The notes beneath the pieces are model-generated. The model searched no databases, had not been told where the DNA came from, and worked only from the letters and a program-made list of their open reading frames with translations. The position numbers and the translations under genes are program-made. A stretch of 64,000 bases of DNA, taken from contig JBOZIK010000001.1 in assembly GCA_051453625.1 (NCBI GenBank), positions 240,781,717-240,845,716 on the forward strand, in the 5' to 3' direction. Shown piece by piece: positions 1 through 11,274 of this stretch. This stretch comes from Welwitschia mirabilis. Its lineage: Eukaryota; Gnetophyta; Gnetopsida; Welwitschiales. Position 1 is the first letter of the stretch. Every line of letters begins with the position of its first letter.

Positions 1-1095
1 AAGACTGACCTCGCTTGATGAAGTAGATGTACCATTGCCTTCAAATCCAATATCCCTTTTATCATGTGCAAGTGGTCCCAATCCAAGCATCTTCTTAAGC
101 TTCTTTGATCCTTCTATAAATCTACTTAAGACTTGTAAATATTAGCTTAACTTCTCCATGATACTTGTGTTTTCTTCTTAAATCTCTTTGTCTCTTTGAT
201 TTATGGCTTCATTCTCCATTATCAAATCCTTGATGATATTTTTTAGTTCATTGACTTTTACAACAAGCCTTNNNNNNNNNNTTATTTATCTTCACTCTTG
301 TCCAAATCATCATGCTTAAAGAGTTTTGATAATTAAGTAGTAAGATTCACATGTGCCATAAATGATAATATCCCATGTTCTTCAGGTTCTTCATGTGAGC
401 TTTCTTATTGCATACTTTTAAAAGAAAAAAACTTCTTTTTATTTTTCAAAAATTTTAACTCATAAGTTTGAAGGTTACCTTGTAGTTCTTCCAGTGGCAT
501 CTTGCTGAGATATTTAGTTTCTTCAATCGTAGTCACCTTTAATTCAAATCTTTTGGGAAGGGATCTTAAAACCTTGCTTACTATCTTATCTTCCTCCATC
601 TTTTCTCCAAGGCTTTCCATCAAGTTTATAATATCCATTAGGTTGGTAAAGAATTCTTAAAGAGTATCTTCCTCATCCATCTTAATCACTTCAAATTTTG
701 TAGTCAGCATTTTCATCTTTGCTTGCTTAATAGTGGATGTCCCTTCATGAACAACAATAAGAATATCCCATGCTTCTTTGGCAATTTGACAGTTCACTAT
801 CCTATTGAATTCATCTGCATTCATAGCACAAAAAATTGCATTCAAAGTATAAGCATCAATAGTAGCATTAGCTTTATCTAATTTAGTCCATTTATTTTTT
901 GGTTTCAACATTACTATAGAATTGCCATTAACATCCTTTTGAGTTATGAGAATGGCTATAACCTGTGATCAAAACATCCTCATAATCTAAATCAAGAGAT
1001 CTTAAGAAAATACTCATTCTAGCCTTCTAAAATCCATAGTTTGTTCCATCAAATAGTGAAGGCTTAAAATAGAGAAACCTTCTGTAAGAAAACTC
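1..1095 (-). pseudogene. copia gag (UBN2 family) pseudogene of R1
   Basis: Reading leftward, the N-terminal signature FDGTNYGF (then a stop where Trp is usual) KARM appears near 1060-1025. A UBN2-type gag core follows at 911-405, including AKEAWDIL, HEGTST, LRSLPKRF and LQGNLQTYE. These are hallmarks of plant copia gag, the capsid precursor. Damage seen: a stop in the first motif, a frameshift around 940-960, and one in-frame TAA near 655 that separates two otherwise continuous halves (657-911 and 405-638). Past 400 a Ser/Thr-rich C-terminal tail with GLGPLAHDK can be followed to the edge. An N gap at 272-281 interrupts it. Family assignment is confident; the protein is not functional as it stands. 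Confidence 0.85.
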
Positions 1096-1152
1096 ATGAT
1101 TAGGGTTATTGTGTTAAAGATTGGTTAAAATCTTAGAGTTGACTCAACCTAG

Positions 1153-1165
1153 AGCTTTGATATCA
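1153..1165 (-). other. Primer-binding site of R1 (tRNA-Met type)
   Basis: The reverse strand reads TGATATCAAAGC two bases inside the LTR. This differs from the usual plant initiator-Met PBS TGGTATCAGAGC by two G-to-A changes. It marks the 5' end of the internal region and fixes the orientation. Confidence 0.8.
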
Positions 1166-1410
1166 TATGTAGGATCGTGAACCCTGGGGGGAAGGGGGGT
1201 TAATAAGACTTCTAAAAAATTTAAACAATTACTACTACCAAAAGAAATTATCATATAAAAACATATAACACAAAGAAATGCACAAGACAAGATTTATAGT
1301 GGTTCAGGATACATCTTACTTCACTCTCGACGATCAGCTTCTTCCAAGCTAGATCTTGGATCTTTGTTACTCCTCCAAGTATTCCAGGTTTACCTGTAAC
1401 CTTTATAAAT

Positions 1411-1543
1411 GGACTTTTCTAGGTTAAGTCTCAACCTTCAGAGCAGACTTTTCAAGGCTCAGTCTTAACCTCTTCAAATGGACTTTTACAGGCTAAGTCT
1501 CAACCTCTTCAAACAGACTTTTATAGGCTAAGTCTCAACCTTG
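1411..1543. repeat. Four-copy tandem repeat of 34-35 bp in the R1 LTR
   Basis: Units start near 1411, 1445, 1480 and 1515. Each carries GACTTTT, then a variable 2-3 bases, AGGCT(A/C)AGTCT and (C/T)AACCT. Copies differ at a few positions. Short tandem arrays in U3 of plant copia LTRs can act as enhancers; that role is inference here. Confidence 0.85.
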
Positions 1544-1887
1544 AGAAAATGCATAATGGTGAGTGAAAGAATGAAGCCTCTATGTTCTAGATCACTCAAG
1601 TGAAAGAACTAATAATAGAGCCTTATTATTTAGATTTGATACAAAGATAAGTATGGAGTGAGAGAAGAATGATAGTACAAAGACATGCCCTTTAGATCAA
1701 GAGTGCAATCTTCCTTTTTAAAAATCTAATCTAATGTTAAGCTCTAAGGCTTTTGAGTATTGCCTCTTATTTATATATTTCCCCAAAATGTAACCATTTA
1801 GATAGTTGGACACTGATGTTTACAAAAGATAGATTTGGTGAAGTAATGGTTAGAAAATTGCTTTAAAATTTCCTCTTCCGTGCTGTC

Positions 1888-2180
1888 TAGTCGACTCCTC
1901 AAAACATCCGGTCGACCCCTTATCATTTGGTTTAGGGATACTAGCTCTTGAGATCATAGGTCTAGTCGACCCCATCTAAAACCTAGTCAACCGCTTTCCT
2001 CTAGGTCCAGTCGACCCTACTTGAGTCCGTCGACCCCATCTAAAATCTGGTCGACCGCTTTCCTCCAGGTCCGGTCGACCCTATTTGAGTTTCATCGACT
2101 CCATGGGATATAGTACATATGGAAAAGCTTAAAAATGCATCTTCAGGTCTAGTAGATCCCTCAAAAATCTAGTCGACCCC
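1888..2180. repeat. GTCGACC-motif array in the R1 LTR, with a 64-bp higher-order repeat
   Basis: About eleven matches or near-matches to (A/G)GTCGACC(C/G) occur between 1888 and 2180. Two successive 64-bp units (1965-2028 and 2029-2092) share the order GTCGACCCCATCTAAAA, a second GTC(G/A)ACCGCTTTCCTC, then AGGTCC(A/G)GTCGACCCTA. The motif is CpG-bearing in a CpG-poor surrounding. Confidence 0.85.
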
Positions 2181-2925
2181 ATATGAAATAGCCCAAAATG
2201 AGTATTTCCAAGTTTGATCGGCTTCTACATTAAGTCCTTGGACAGAAACTCATGTTACTTTAATCAGAACATGTTCAAATCTTGCTATCTTTTGGATATA
2301 GATCTGACAGTTTCTTGCACCTGTAAAATCACTTTTCATTCTACAAATATCATATTAGTTTGACATTAATTGGCAAAAATAAAATCCTAATACTAACTTG
2401 GTATAGTTAAGCTATTCAAACTTAGTTGAAGTTATTCAAATTACAAAATAGGTCTATGTAAGAAAAATCAGTCAAGCAGATCTTTCTCCACATTCCAAAC
2501 TTAAATTGATTAAAGAAAAGAAGAGAAAAACAAGGTTAAGGGCTTACAATAATTTTAAAATTCCCAAAGATCCTTGAAAAGCATAAAAAATTGCTTAAAA
2601 ATTGTGTTTGAGGCTTACAAATGTGAAAAATACCTACAAAACTTAAGAAAAATTAGAAAATAGCTCAAAAGGGCTAAAAATTAAAAAAATTACCTATGTG
2701 TACAAAATAGGGCTAATGGCTACATAATGGATCAGCTAAATACGTGTGCACACAAGGGAGCTAAGAGCTAGCAACTCTACATGTATGCAAGATTTAGAAA
2801 TTAGCAAGCACAAATTTTAAAGGTTTGTTTTTGACACTAAGAAGAATCAAACCTACAACCTATTTATCTATATATAAACTATTTTACCATTACATGAATA
2901 GTCTATTGGTGATATGATTCTCTAA

Positions 2926-2956
<31 letters not shown>

Positions 2957-4504
2957 AGTGGTTTTACAATGAGTGTCAAATGGAAATGCAGCATAACTAG
3001 AGAAGGAGCAGTGCAGATCAGACAGGAGGCATAGTGTGGATTGCACAAGAGGTGTATAGGTAGAGGTAAAAACCCAAACAAAATGAGCATCCAAAAAAAA
3101 AGGCCATACGGAGATAGTGCAAAACCATATGACTGTAGATTGTATATAAGACACATCGTAAGTGGAGAAGGATTAATAGATAGAAGCCAGAAAATCCATA
3201 GAAATCGAATAGAGGACATGTCACAAGAGAGCAGGGACCTTAGAGAAACCCTATAGAAGATAGTGTAGCAGTTTCTAGTTGAGCACAAGGCTAAGCGCAA
3301 GTAGTATAGATTGCACAAGAAAAGTGTGACATAACTATGAGTGATAGCAATACAATTGTAAATGCTAGTGGCATAAGTATGAGTAAGGACATGATTGAGA
3401 GCATGAGAGAGTAGAGGAAGGATGTGAAGGATGAATAGAAGATGACATGACAGATACTAGAGACTTTTCATAGAATACTGTAGGTGACCATAGTAGGTTA
3501 AGATGTAGGTCACAGATGACTTACCAAGCAAAGACTGAGAGGCAAGTGACAAGTAAGAGCAAGTGCAAAAGAACAGCCAGTGGATGGTGATAAGAATGAT
3601 AACACAGAGCAGTTGTCAAGTGGCAACATGATTATAACCACAAGGATATGCAGTTGGCATGGTTGCATATGCAAGATTATCGAGAATGACAAGTGTAGCC
3701 AATTATGAATGACTCATTAGTTTGCTTCTTCGATGAGTGTATTGGTCTGTAACTGTTTATGATTACCTTATCAGCCTGCGTCTTTGGTAATGATTTATAA
3801 AAACTGCCTACAAATTTATCAGGCTTAAAAGCAAATGTAATGCACTATCTTCATCAAAGTGGAAGCACAGACAAAAGTGTAAGCACACTAGATGGAAGGC
3901 CACTACTAGCAACAAAGATGCTGATATTGATTCTTGGAAAATAGGACAAAAGACGTGGATTCTTGTAAAAAATAATACAGCAATTTATTTTTGGCTAAAA
4001 AAGAGGCATAGGACACAATGCAACAGGAGCCACAAAATAGTAGGTTGTGATAGGGCCTATGAAAAAACCAAAAGAACACACGAGAGGCTAGCAGAAGGAG
4101 CAAGAGGAGATACTACAATGGAAAAATTCTCAGTGTAAGCTATTGCAGATGAAATGAATAGGAAAACATTGTAGCTCAATGGTGATCAGAGCCAGTGAGG
4201 GACAGAGCATGATAGATGATGAGTGCAGTTACATAGGGGAACAATCACATAAGTGTAGTGTCATGAATAAGAAGAAAAAATGCTACATGGCAAGACACAT
4301 TGGAGTGGAATGCATGATGCATGACAAGACTTAAGCTGGACAGGGTGGTCAACAGTCTTCCCCTCCCCTCACCCCCAAAAAAAAAACCATTAAAGAAAAA
4401 ATATATCCATTTAAAAAAGCCTTGCAAAACTGTATAGGTAAAAAGGCATATAATGGATCATCCAAAGGCATGAAGCATTCAAGAGCCTTAGGAACCCTAG
4501 CCTG

Positions 4505-4516
4505 GCTCTAATATCA
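4505..4516 (-). other. Primer-binding site of the 2346-4697 element
   Basis: The reverse strand reads TGATATTAGAGC, two transitions away from TGGTATCAGAGC, two bases from the LTR. The following CCAGG also continues the tRNA-Met complement. Confidence 0.8.
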
Positions 4517-4518
4517 AT

Positions 4519-4697
4519 TGTTGAAAAACAAGAGAGCCCAAAAACAAGAGCACAAGATTTCTTAAAATAAATTTTTTTCCTCATCAAAATTTAGTTCATG
4601 AAAGAGATTGCTTATAAAGGTAAGCACACCACTAGGGTTTCACTAGGGTTTTCATGTATCCCTAGGCATGGAATCATGGTGTTTACAAACCTTTCCA
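4519..4697 (-). repeat. E-family LTR (5' LTR of the 2346-4697 element)
   Basis: Begins TGTTGAAAAACAAGAG on the plus strand and ends near CAAACCTTTCCA. It matches the LTRs at 17049-17240 and 38145-38334 throughout, sharing GCACACCACTAGGGTTT-like and TATAAAGG(T/C)AAGCAC phrases. Length is about 180 bp. Confidence 0.85.
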
Positions 4698-5560
4698 ATT
4701 ATAGCTTTTCGTGTATTTTCTAATTCAACTTTTTAGATTAGATCTTTAATGTACTTCTTTTGTGCCAATGAGATTCCATTGTTTTGATAAATAATTTCTA
4801 AACCTAGGTAGAATCTGACCTATCCAAGATAAAAAATTTTGAATGTCTTGCTTAAGATTTTTATTTTTTATTTGTTATGTTTTCTTCATTACTTCTAGGT
4901 ATTAACATATCATCGACATATACTGCTATGTTTGTATATTTGTGTCCATTAGATTTTATGAATTACATGGTCTTCACATCTTAATAATCACATAATATAA
5001 ATTCAATGGAACTTAAATAACTGTAATTATAATGTACAAAGCTCTTGATGCCTGTTTTAGCCCATATAAAGGCTTAATCTATTTACACACTTTGTGTTTT
5101 TTGCCCTTTTTTTTTTCAAAACCCTTTAGTTACATCATGTAGATTTTTTCTCTTAGATCTCTATGAAGAAAGGTAGTATTTATGTCCAATTGATAAAGCT
5201 TCCATTATTTTTGTGTTGCCAAGGCAATTAGCCCATTTTGCTATTACAATGAAGCCTTTATTATAATCAAGTTCTTTCTTATACCATAAGCCTACAGTAA
5301 CAAGCTAAGCTTTATGTTACTCAAGGTTGTTGTTTTCATTTTATTTGTTATGAAAAACCCATTTGTTAGATGATACTATGCATCTAACATAAGGTCTACC
5401 GACTACCAAGTACCATTAACAAAACTATTGTATTCTTCTTGTATGGCTTTTATCCAATGATCATGTTGAATGGTATTTTAATGAGGTTGGTTTACCATCA
5501 AAGGTCACTTGAAGCTTATTATCATCATCATCATGAGATGTATGTGGGCCGTGTCTAGTT
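4698..5560 (-). pseudogene. copia reverse transcriptase remnant
   Basis: On the reverse strand the RT active-site box VYVDD reads at 4909-4923 (YVDD at 4909-4920), and the N-terminal WIKAIQEEYN...NGTW block lies near 5400-5470. Between them the palm and finger region aligns base by base with the RT of the copy at 39400-40450. Several stops and frameshifts are present. The C-terminal part is cut at 4698 by the neighbouring LTR. Confidence 0.85.
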
Positions 5561-5879
5561 TCAATTTTATCCTTCTCATCATCATAAACATCTTTGAGAG
5601 TAGATTATGGCCAAGTACTTCGATGTTTTCTCTAAGTAGTGTTATCTTCTTTTGTTGGAAAGCCTATTAAATTACTATTAGAACTATGATTAAGTGTGCT
5701 AGAAGCACAAAGTTCCTTAAAATTTCTCAATTCCTATAAGTTGCAAAGTAGATGTTCCAATAGAAGAAACTGAAGCATTATTACTTGCCATAACTCCTCC
5801 CTTAACCATAGGATATTAATAATTTAATATGGTTAATACATTAGAGGAAGGACAAAGCTTTGAATAATTAAGATAATAA

Positions 5880-6900
5880 TCATTGTTTAAAGTCTTTGTG
5901 AAGATGACATCATAAGAAATAATGATCTTATGATGCATTAGAAGATATACTTAATAACCCTTATGGTTAGTTGTATATCCTACAAAGATGCCGATGTGAT
6001 CATGTGCTCCAAATTTGTCATGATGTTTGCCTAGAATAGGGACATATCATTTGAAATCAAAAATACAAAAATGATCCAACTTTAGCTTGTACCCATACCA
6101 GTTTTTAGCTAGAGACACTCCTTTTTTAGTATATTAACTAATACAATTATTGAGACGTACTATTGTATTTACTGCTAGATCTCAAAGATAGGTCTTACAA
6201 CCACTAAAATACATCATTAAACATGCCATATCCATGATAGTGTGATTAAATCACTCAGCAATGCCATTTTATTAGGATGTCCTTAGGAAGGTCTTTAGAT
6301 GAAAATTTCCTTTGGAAGTAAGAAATTCTCTAAACTCTACAGTTGTGTACTTATCATCATTACCTGAGTGGAAACTTTTAATTTGATAATTAACTTGGGT
6401 TTTTAATTTAGTTTTAAAATTCTTAAAAATGTTCAAACTCTATGATTTGGATTTGATGAAGTATACCTAACTCATTTGAAAATAGTCATCAATAAAGAAT
6501 ATAAAACAGCAAAATTTTTAGAGATTGAAAACTAGCATAGGTTTACATAGATAATTGTGAATAAGAAAAAGCTTTCAATTAGCACACAATTTACTTAGTG
6601 AAAACTACTATCTAGTTGCTTTACCCATAATACATACTTCACATTAATAAAAATCCCATGGAGTAGATGAAAGAAGTGAATGACCATTTTCATACATTGC
6701 ATTTATTGTACATAGAGTGCAAGGGAGAAATCTTATCTTGGAAATTGTAAAAGTGATCTCTTTCATTTTGACACAGCTATGAAGATGAGTAAGATTTCTC
6801 TTCATGTAGACTTTTATAATTAGTTGTGGATTTCTAGTATAAATATCCACTAAGTGATTTGTCATAGAAATAGTGATCTTCTCGTAATAGAGTTGAAAGT
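5880..6900 (-). pseudogene. copia integrase remnant
   Basis: Reverse-strand phrases HSGNDDKYTT...EFLTSKG (the usual SDNGGEY...GI block) occur near 6300-6375. They are followed by a degenerate NGIAE, then YGYKLKLDHF and GAHDHIGIFVGYTTNHKGY near 5960-6060. The last matches the conserved FGC..F...GIFVGY end of copia integrases. Multiple stops. The upstream HHCC part around 6450-6900 is too decayed for me to place with confidence. Confidence 0.8.
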
Positions 6901-7049
6901 AATATAAGATGTAACCTCAAAAAAGAAATCTACAGAACATGTAAAATAGTTTGTGAAGCGCATAATGTTAATTCAAGAATAATCGAATCATATACTTTCA
7001 TAGGAACTAGAGTTTTATTTTCCAAATAAATATGATTTGATGCTTTGAT

Positions 7050-7113
7050 AAAGTCATTAAAATAATCATGCCAATAAGTCATGTAACAAGCTACACTTGT
7101 GTGAAGAATCCAT
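7050..7113 (-). pseudogene. copia aspartic protease remnant with lost active site
   Basis: The reverse strand reads WILHTSVACYMTYWHDYF. The family form is WILDTGASxHMT, so the catalytic Asp-Thr/Ser-Gly triad has become His-Thr-Ser. The downstream YLENKTLVPM also fits the protease. Position between the zinc knuckle and the integrase is normal for copia. Confidence 0.8.
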
Positions 7114-7268
7114 GTTTTGTTCTAAGATTTATAGTCATTCATATCAACAAAGTTAAAGTTGTCAAACAGAACATTAGATTCAAAATTTTTAGCATCATCA
7201 AGACAATCAGATTTTTTAGTTTGTGCATTTGCCTTAGGTGTACATTTTATCTTGTCTTAAGTAATCCT

Positions 7269-8177
7269 ACAGAAGTCCATGATATGACCTTATCTTCCAC
7301 ATTGTGAGCACTGATATTTATTTTTCTTAGGAGTGGCACTATATTGAACTTAATGCTTATTTTACTAAGTCTAATTAGACTTCTTATTTTATTGTTTATG
7401 TGAAGCCTTTCCATTATCATGATGAGATTCCTTTTGCAAATAGGATTTACTCATAGACTATTTATTTTGATGAGAAGGACCATAAGAATGAAAAACTTTG
7501 CATATGACATCAGAGGAAGAAGATCCCATGAAGTTAAATTTAGTTTCAGTAAAATAGAAATCCTTACTGAGCATATCAAAAGTTATATTATTCAATTTCT
7601 TACTGCCATGTAGTGATATAATATAACTACCAAAAGAGGATTCTTATAAACAACAATGGACCAGGTTCACATAGTGAATGCAAACTTGTTTCTTGTGAAT
7701 TAATCTCTATTACTTTTACCTTGATGTCTTGCATTTATACAATCAATTATCTCATCTTGCCTTTTTCACAATACAAGCTATTCATATGAGTTATAAAATT
7801 AACTAGCTTAAGATAATTTTTGAAGTGGAATGTGTTCCTCAAGTTGTAGAATTTGGTATAGCTTATTTTGGTTGACCAACAAACTTTTTGTATTAATAGG
7901 CAACAAATTTCCACATAATCTCTATTAGGTTTTCATCAATATCTTTCCAAAAAGCTCCTTTAGCCTAATCCTGAAGAGGTGTATGAGCATATATGAAAAA
8001 AATCCTTTTAATAATCATAAATATGCATGGTTAACATAAAATGCTCATTGTAAACCTCTCATAACTAATCATCTTAATGAGTGACTTTGATGTTGGCCAC
8101 AATCCTAGTGGTAAAAAGTAATATGAATAACTTTGACAGCCACTAATACTTACTCTTTAAAGTAGATAACAAGTATG
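7269..8177 (-). pseudogene. copia gag remnant with CCHC zinc knuckle
   Basis: At 7310-7269 the reverse strand gives CSQCGR*GHIMDFC, a CX2CX4HX4C knuckle with one stop (*). Upstream the capsid part reads TRIVANIKV near 8110-8080 and QLEEHIPLQKLS near 7860. The first phrase matches IRIMANIQV in the plus-strand copy at about 56600. Gag is cut at 8177 by the 8178-14145 insertion, and its start lies at about 14250. Confidence 0.75.
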
Positions 8178-9229
8178 TGTAACGTCCCAGATGTTGATGC
8201 AATGATTTGATTTAATATTCTAGTAATATTGAATTTTTCTAGTTTGATTTTTATAGTAATATTTAATCTTGTCTACCAATTGCATGCATATGAATCCATA
8301 GTAAGTTAGATAGTGTTTGTAGTAATGTGTAACCATAGGAAGATCAAGTTTAAACTTGAGATAATGAATCATTAGATACATGATTATTTAAGAAGTGATG
8401 TAAGAGGTGATGTATGCCTAATCCTTAGTTTAATAGTAGCTAGTAAATTAGGAGTTACATATTTTTATTCTCCTAGGAGATGTTAAAATATGAAAGTTAA
8501 AGTTTATGAAGAAATTGATATAAAAATAGTTAATTTTCATGACTTGGTAATGTGTGATATAAAAAAAATTAATTATTATAATTATCATACTAGAGGAAAG
8601 TATTATAAAAATACACCATGTTAAATATCTATAGGCTTAGATATAGTCATATATTATTGATGGCCAATTTTCAAAAATATATAAATATATATGTGTTATT
8701 TAGAGGTGAGTATATATGTATGTTTATATAATGTTTATATATAGTATAAAGAATATACATAAGTAAGTAGCCTTTTGGAGAAAGTGGTTCTTTTCTTTTT
8801 CTTTTTCCAAGGCTTCTTCATAAATCAAAAGAGTTTCCTTGTCTTTACTTTTTCATCTCTTTCCCACTATCCTACTATTGTATTAAATTTTAAAGAGTGA
8901 TTACGCTGCATATATATATATATATATAAAAATGTCCTACTCTTTTGCCTAAACATTCATGTCCATTGTGTAACTACTCTTGCTTATTAGTCATGCCATT
9001 CTATAATAGCACAGAAAGGTTAGCAAGGTTAATGTCCCATTAATATAGGGATAAGGATCCTTGTGGTTGCAATTAAGAAGTAGAATGTAATAGTTCCTAC
9101 AGATCCTACAGAGCTGTAGAATTAACCAAAAGAGTTGAGCTCTTATTAGTAAGTTTTATTGCTACTTTGACTGTGTTTGACTATAATTATTTTTTTTTGG
9201 TTGGATTTTTATCTTCTTGCAAGATGGCA
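8178..9229 (+). repeat. Candidate gypsy-type LTR
   Basis: Starts TGTAACGTCCCAG and ends GATGGCA. A site resembling a tRNA-Met PBS (TGAGATGTCAGAGTTGG) follows immediately at 9230. TATA-rich sequence near 8720-8760 is followed by a pyrimidine-rich stretch near 8790-8820, as expected for U3/R. A TA dinucleotide run lies at about 8910-8928. No second copy was seen, so this rests on the termini alone. Confidence 0.45.
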
Positions 9230-9271
9230 TGAGATGTCAGAGTTGGTAGAAAGAGATCATTATGAGACAAA

Positions 9272-9404
9272 CTCACAATGAAAAGGAAGATGTTGTTAGG
9301 TAGAATAATGAAGCCTTCAAGTCTTTACAGAGCTTACAGGTGGAAGTTGAAAATAACATAGAGCAAAAAAAAGCTAGGAGAAAAAAAATAAATAAAAAAG
9401 ATTA
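9272..9404 (+). pseudogene. Possible gag N-terminal fragment (coiled-coil-like)
   Basis: One plus-strand frame reads NNEAFKSLQSLQVEVENN followed by a Lys/Arg-rich run, after a stop. Leu/Val spacing suggests a short coiled coil, and the position just behind a candidate LTR and PBS would suit a gag start. A 10-base N gap follows at 9405. Too short for a family call. Confidence 0.3.
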
Positions 9405-9671
9405 NNNNNNNNNNCTCAGTGGTGATAAGATCCTTTAGGCTCTTTTAAAAAAGGACAGTTATGTGATTTTAAAATAGCTAACCATCCTAGTACTTCTTAC
9501 TCCCTTATTTTTTCCATCTTAAACTTAAGCACAATGAGGAGATTAAAATAAAAAATTGGCTGATCGTGATTAGAAAAATGGAATAGTAGAGCATCGTGTT
9601 TGATATATTAAGGGTAGTTTTAAGGATGGTGGGATTTAGGGGATATCTTATGGAATTCTTCTCTTCGTTTA

Positions 9672-10112
9672 NNNNNNNNNNNNNNNNNNNNNNNNNNNNN
9701 NNNNNNNNNNNNNNNNNNNNNNNNNNNNNNNNNNNNNNNNNNNNNNNNNNNNNNNNNNNNNNNNNNNNNNNNNNNNNNNNNNNNNNNNNNNNNNNNNNNN
9801 NNNNNNNNNNNNNNNNNNNNNNNNNNNNNNNNNNNNNNNNNNNNNNNNNNNNNNNNNNNNNNNNNNNNNNNNNNNNNNNNNNNNNNNNNNNNNNNNNNNN
9901 NNNNNNNNNNNNNNNNNNNNNNNNNNNNNNNNNNNNNNNNNNNNNNNNNNNNNNNNNNNNNNNNNNNNNNNNNNNNNNNNNNNNNNNNNNNNNNNNNNNN
10001 NNNNNNNNNNNNNNNNNNNNNNNNNNNNNNNNNNNNNNNNNNNNNNNNNNNNNNNNNNNNNNNNNNNNNNNNNNNNNNNNNNNNNNNNNNNNNNNNNNNN
10101 NNNNNNNNNNNN
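9672..10112. other. Assembly gap (441 N)
   Basis: Run of N. Any reading frame across it is an artefact. Other short gaps: 272-281, 9405-9414, 24519-24528, 35680-35682 and 45805-45814. Confidence 0.99.
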
Positions 10113-11274
10113 AAAATAGAAAGTGACATGAAGAAAGCAAAGACAAAGAGGAAAAGGTCTTGGTAATAATGCCAGACCAAAGAAATCTTACCTTCATTAC
10201 CAAAACTGTGATATTCTCATCTTCCTTTACTTGATTGCATGAATCCAGTTCTCTCTTAGAAATCAAATCATTTCATTTACATTATAACAAAGAAACTATT
10301 ACTAATAGAGATAATAATGTTGAAACGTTTATATAGAAGGCAGGAGTATAAGAGTAGAAAGGGATGATTGATTTGAAGATTAACTCACCAATCATTCAGA
10401 TGTAATTCACAGGCATCACAGTGCAGTAAGGAAGAAGTTTTGTAGACATCAGAGTCCATAGCTACTAGAATTTTGCATTGTGGCTTATTCTCAGGGATGA
10501 CATTATGTACTCACCTCTACTTCTCCCATTTATTGTTTATCTTTCATCGATGAAAACACATCTAGAGAAATCTAGTAGTAAAGTATGATATGGAAGTAAA
10601 GAGAGAATGGTAATGGAAAAGTCCATATAAAGAAGTCCCATGACAATGTTGACAATGACAAGTTCAACTAGATAGGTAGACAATGTGCAACAACCACTAG
10701 TCATTGATTACATCCATGAAGCTGAAAGTGGTTAATGTATGGGATCTTTCACGATTGGTCTTAGGCAAGACTGCATGGATTTTCACACAAACTTAAAATC
10801 TATTTTGGAAAAGTATAACATTAATCCAAAATAAGTTTACCACTTAGAGACATTGAAGGTGTGAACTCAACCAATGCATGTTATGGAAATATTGTAGTTT
10901 TTATTAATTACATTAAATGAATTAAAAGAAATTCTAGAGATGGAAGATATGGGATTGCTATTGTTATAAACAGTAAGATATGTTTATATGATCCTTTGTT
11001 GATAATTATCTTTTTCTTTAGGTTTTCAACTTTAAATTTAACATAATAGTTGAAATGATAAAACATTTCTTTAACCTATTAATTTTAACTTTTCAAATGT
11101 TAATAAGAAACTAAGCATACTATACAATATTAAAATAAAATACACTAACCTCTAGATAGGTTTAGAGTACCCACTAAGTAATCTCAACTTACTTCTCGTG
11201 CTCATTATCATGGACTAGAGAGTTTAATCCATAATTAAAGAAGTTAGTAAAAGAATAAATATAGGGACATCTAG
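10113..11274. other. AT-rich stretch inside the insertion, no feature recognised
   Basis: Both strands were read in this stretch. No protein family, repeat or terminal motif stands out. It probably belongs to the internal region of the 8178-14145 insertion. Confidence 0.5.

Larger units (their letters stand above)
1..2345 (-). mobile_element. Ty1/copia element R1, 5' portion (LTR, PBS, gag)
   Basis: This is the 5' end of a copia retrotransposon that reads leftward and leaves the window at base 1. In its reading direction it shows a 5' LTR (2345 to 1168), a tRNA-Met type primer-binding site (1165 to 1153) and a gag open to the window edge. The protease-integrase-RT part and the 3' LTR must lie outside. 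Its right end abuts leader sequence of another copia family that resumes at about 2346, so R1 most likely inserted into that element. The gag is only lightly damaged, which suggests R1 is younger than its neighbours, in keeping with it being the innermost insertion. Confidence 0.85.
1168..2345 (-). repeat. 5' LTR of copia element R1
   Basis: Bounded on the plus strand by TGTAGGATC at the left and CATTCTACA at the right, giving a TGTAG...CTACA terminal inverted repeat. The PBS lies two bases to the left. Length is about 1.18 kb. It contains two internal tandem arrays (1411-1543 and 1888-2180). Only this LTR is in the window, so the right boundary rests on the terminal motif and on the resumption of foreign leader sequence, not on an LTR pair. 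Confidence 0.75.
2346..4697 (-). mobile_element. E-family copia element fragment (5' LTR, PBS, leader)
   Basis: Reads leftward: LTR 4697 to 4519, PBS 4516 to 4505, then a long untranslated leader to about 2346, where R1 is inserted. The leader matches the leader of the neighbouring copy at about 14.2-17.0 kb. Shared blocks include a run near 2400-2870 that corresponds to about 15350-15930, with TATAGTTAAGCTA and short A-rich AAAAATTGCTTAAAA-like phrases. Gag and pol of this copy would lie left of R1, outside the window. Its right edge joins directly to RT sequence of another E-family copy at 4698, so this copy probably inserted into that RT gene. Confidence 0.75.

Noticed and set aside
2890-3318. 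Minus-strand frame of 142 codons rich in Leu, Ser, Phe, and its overlapping frames
   Set aside because: It lies in the untranslated leader of an E-family element. Composition is low-complexity and overlapping frames on both strands look equally open.
8911-8928. TA dinucleotide run as a promoter
   Set aside because: Simple repeat; it lies downstream of the likely LTR start site and has no specific context.
9505-10266. Long reading frames on both strands across the N gap
   Set aside because: Most of their length is N; the real flanks are short and low-complexity.
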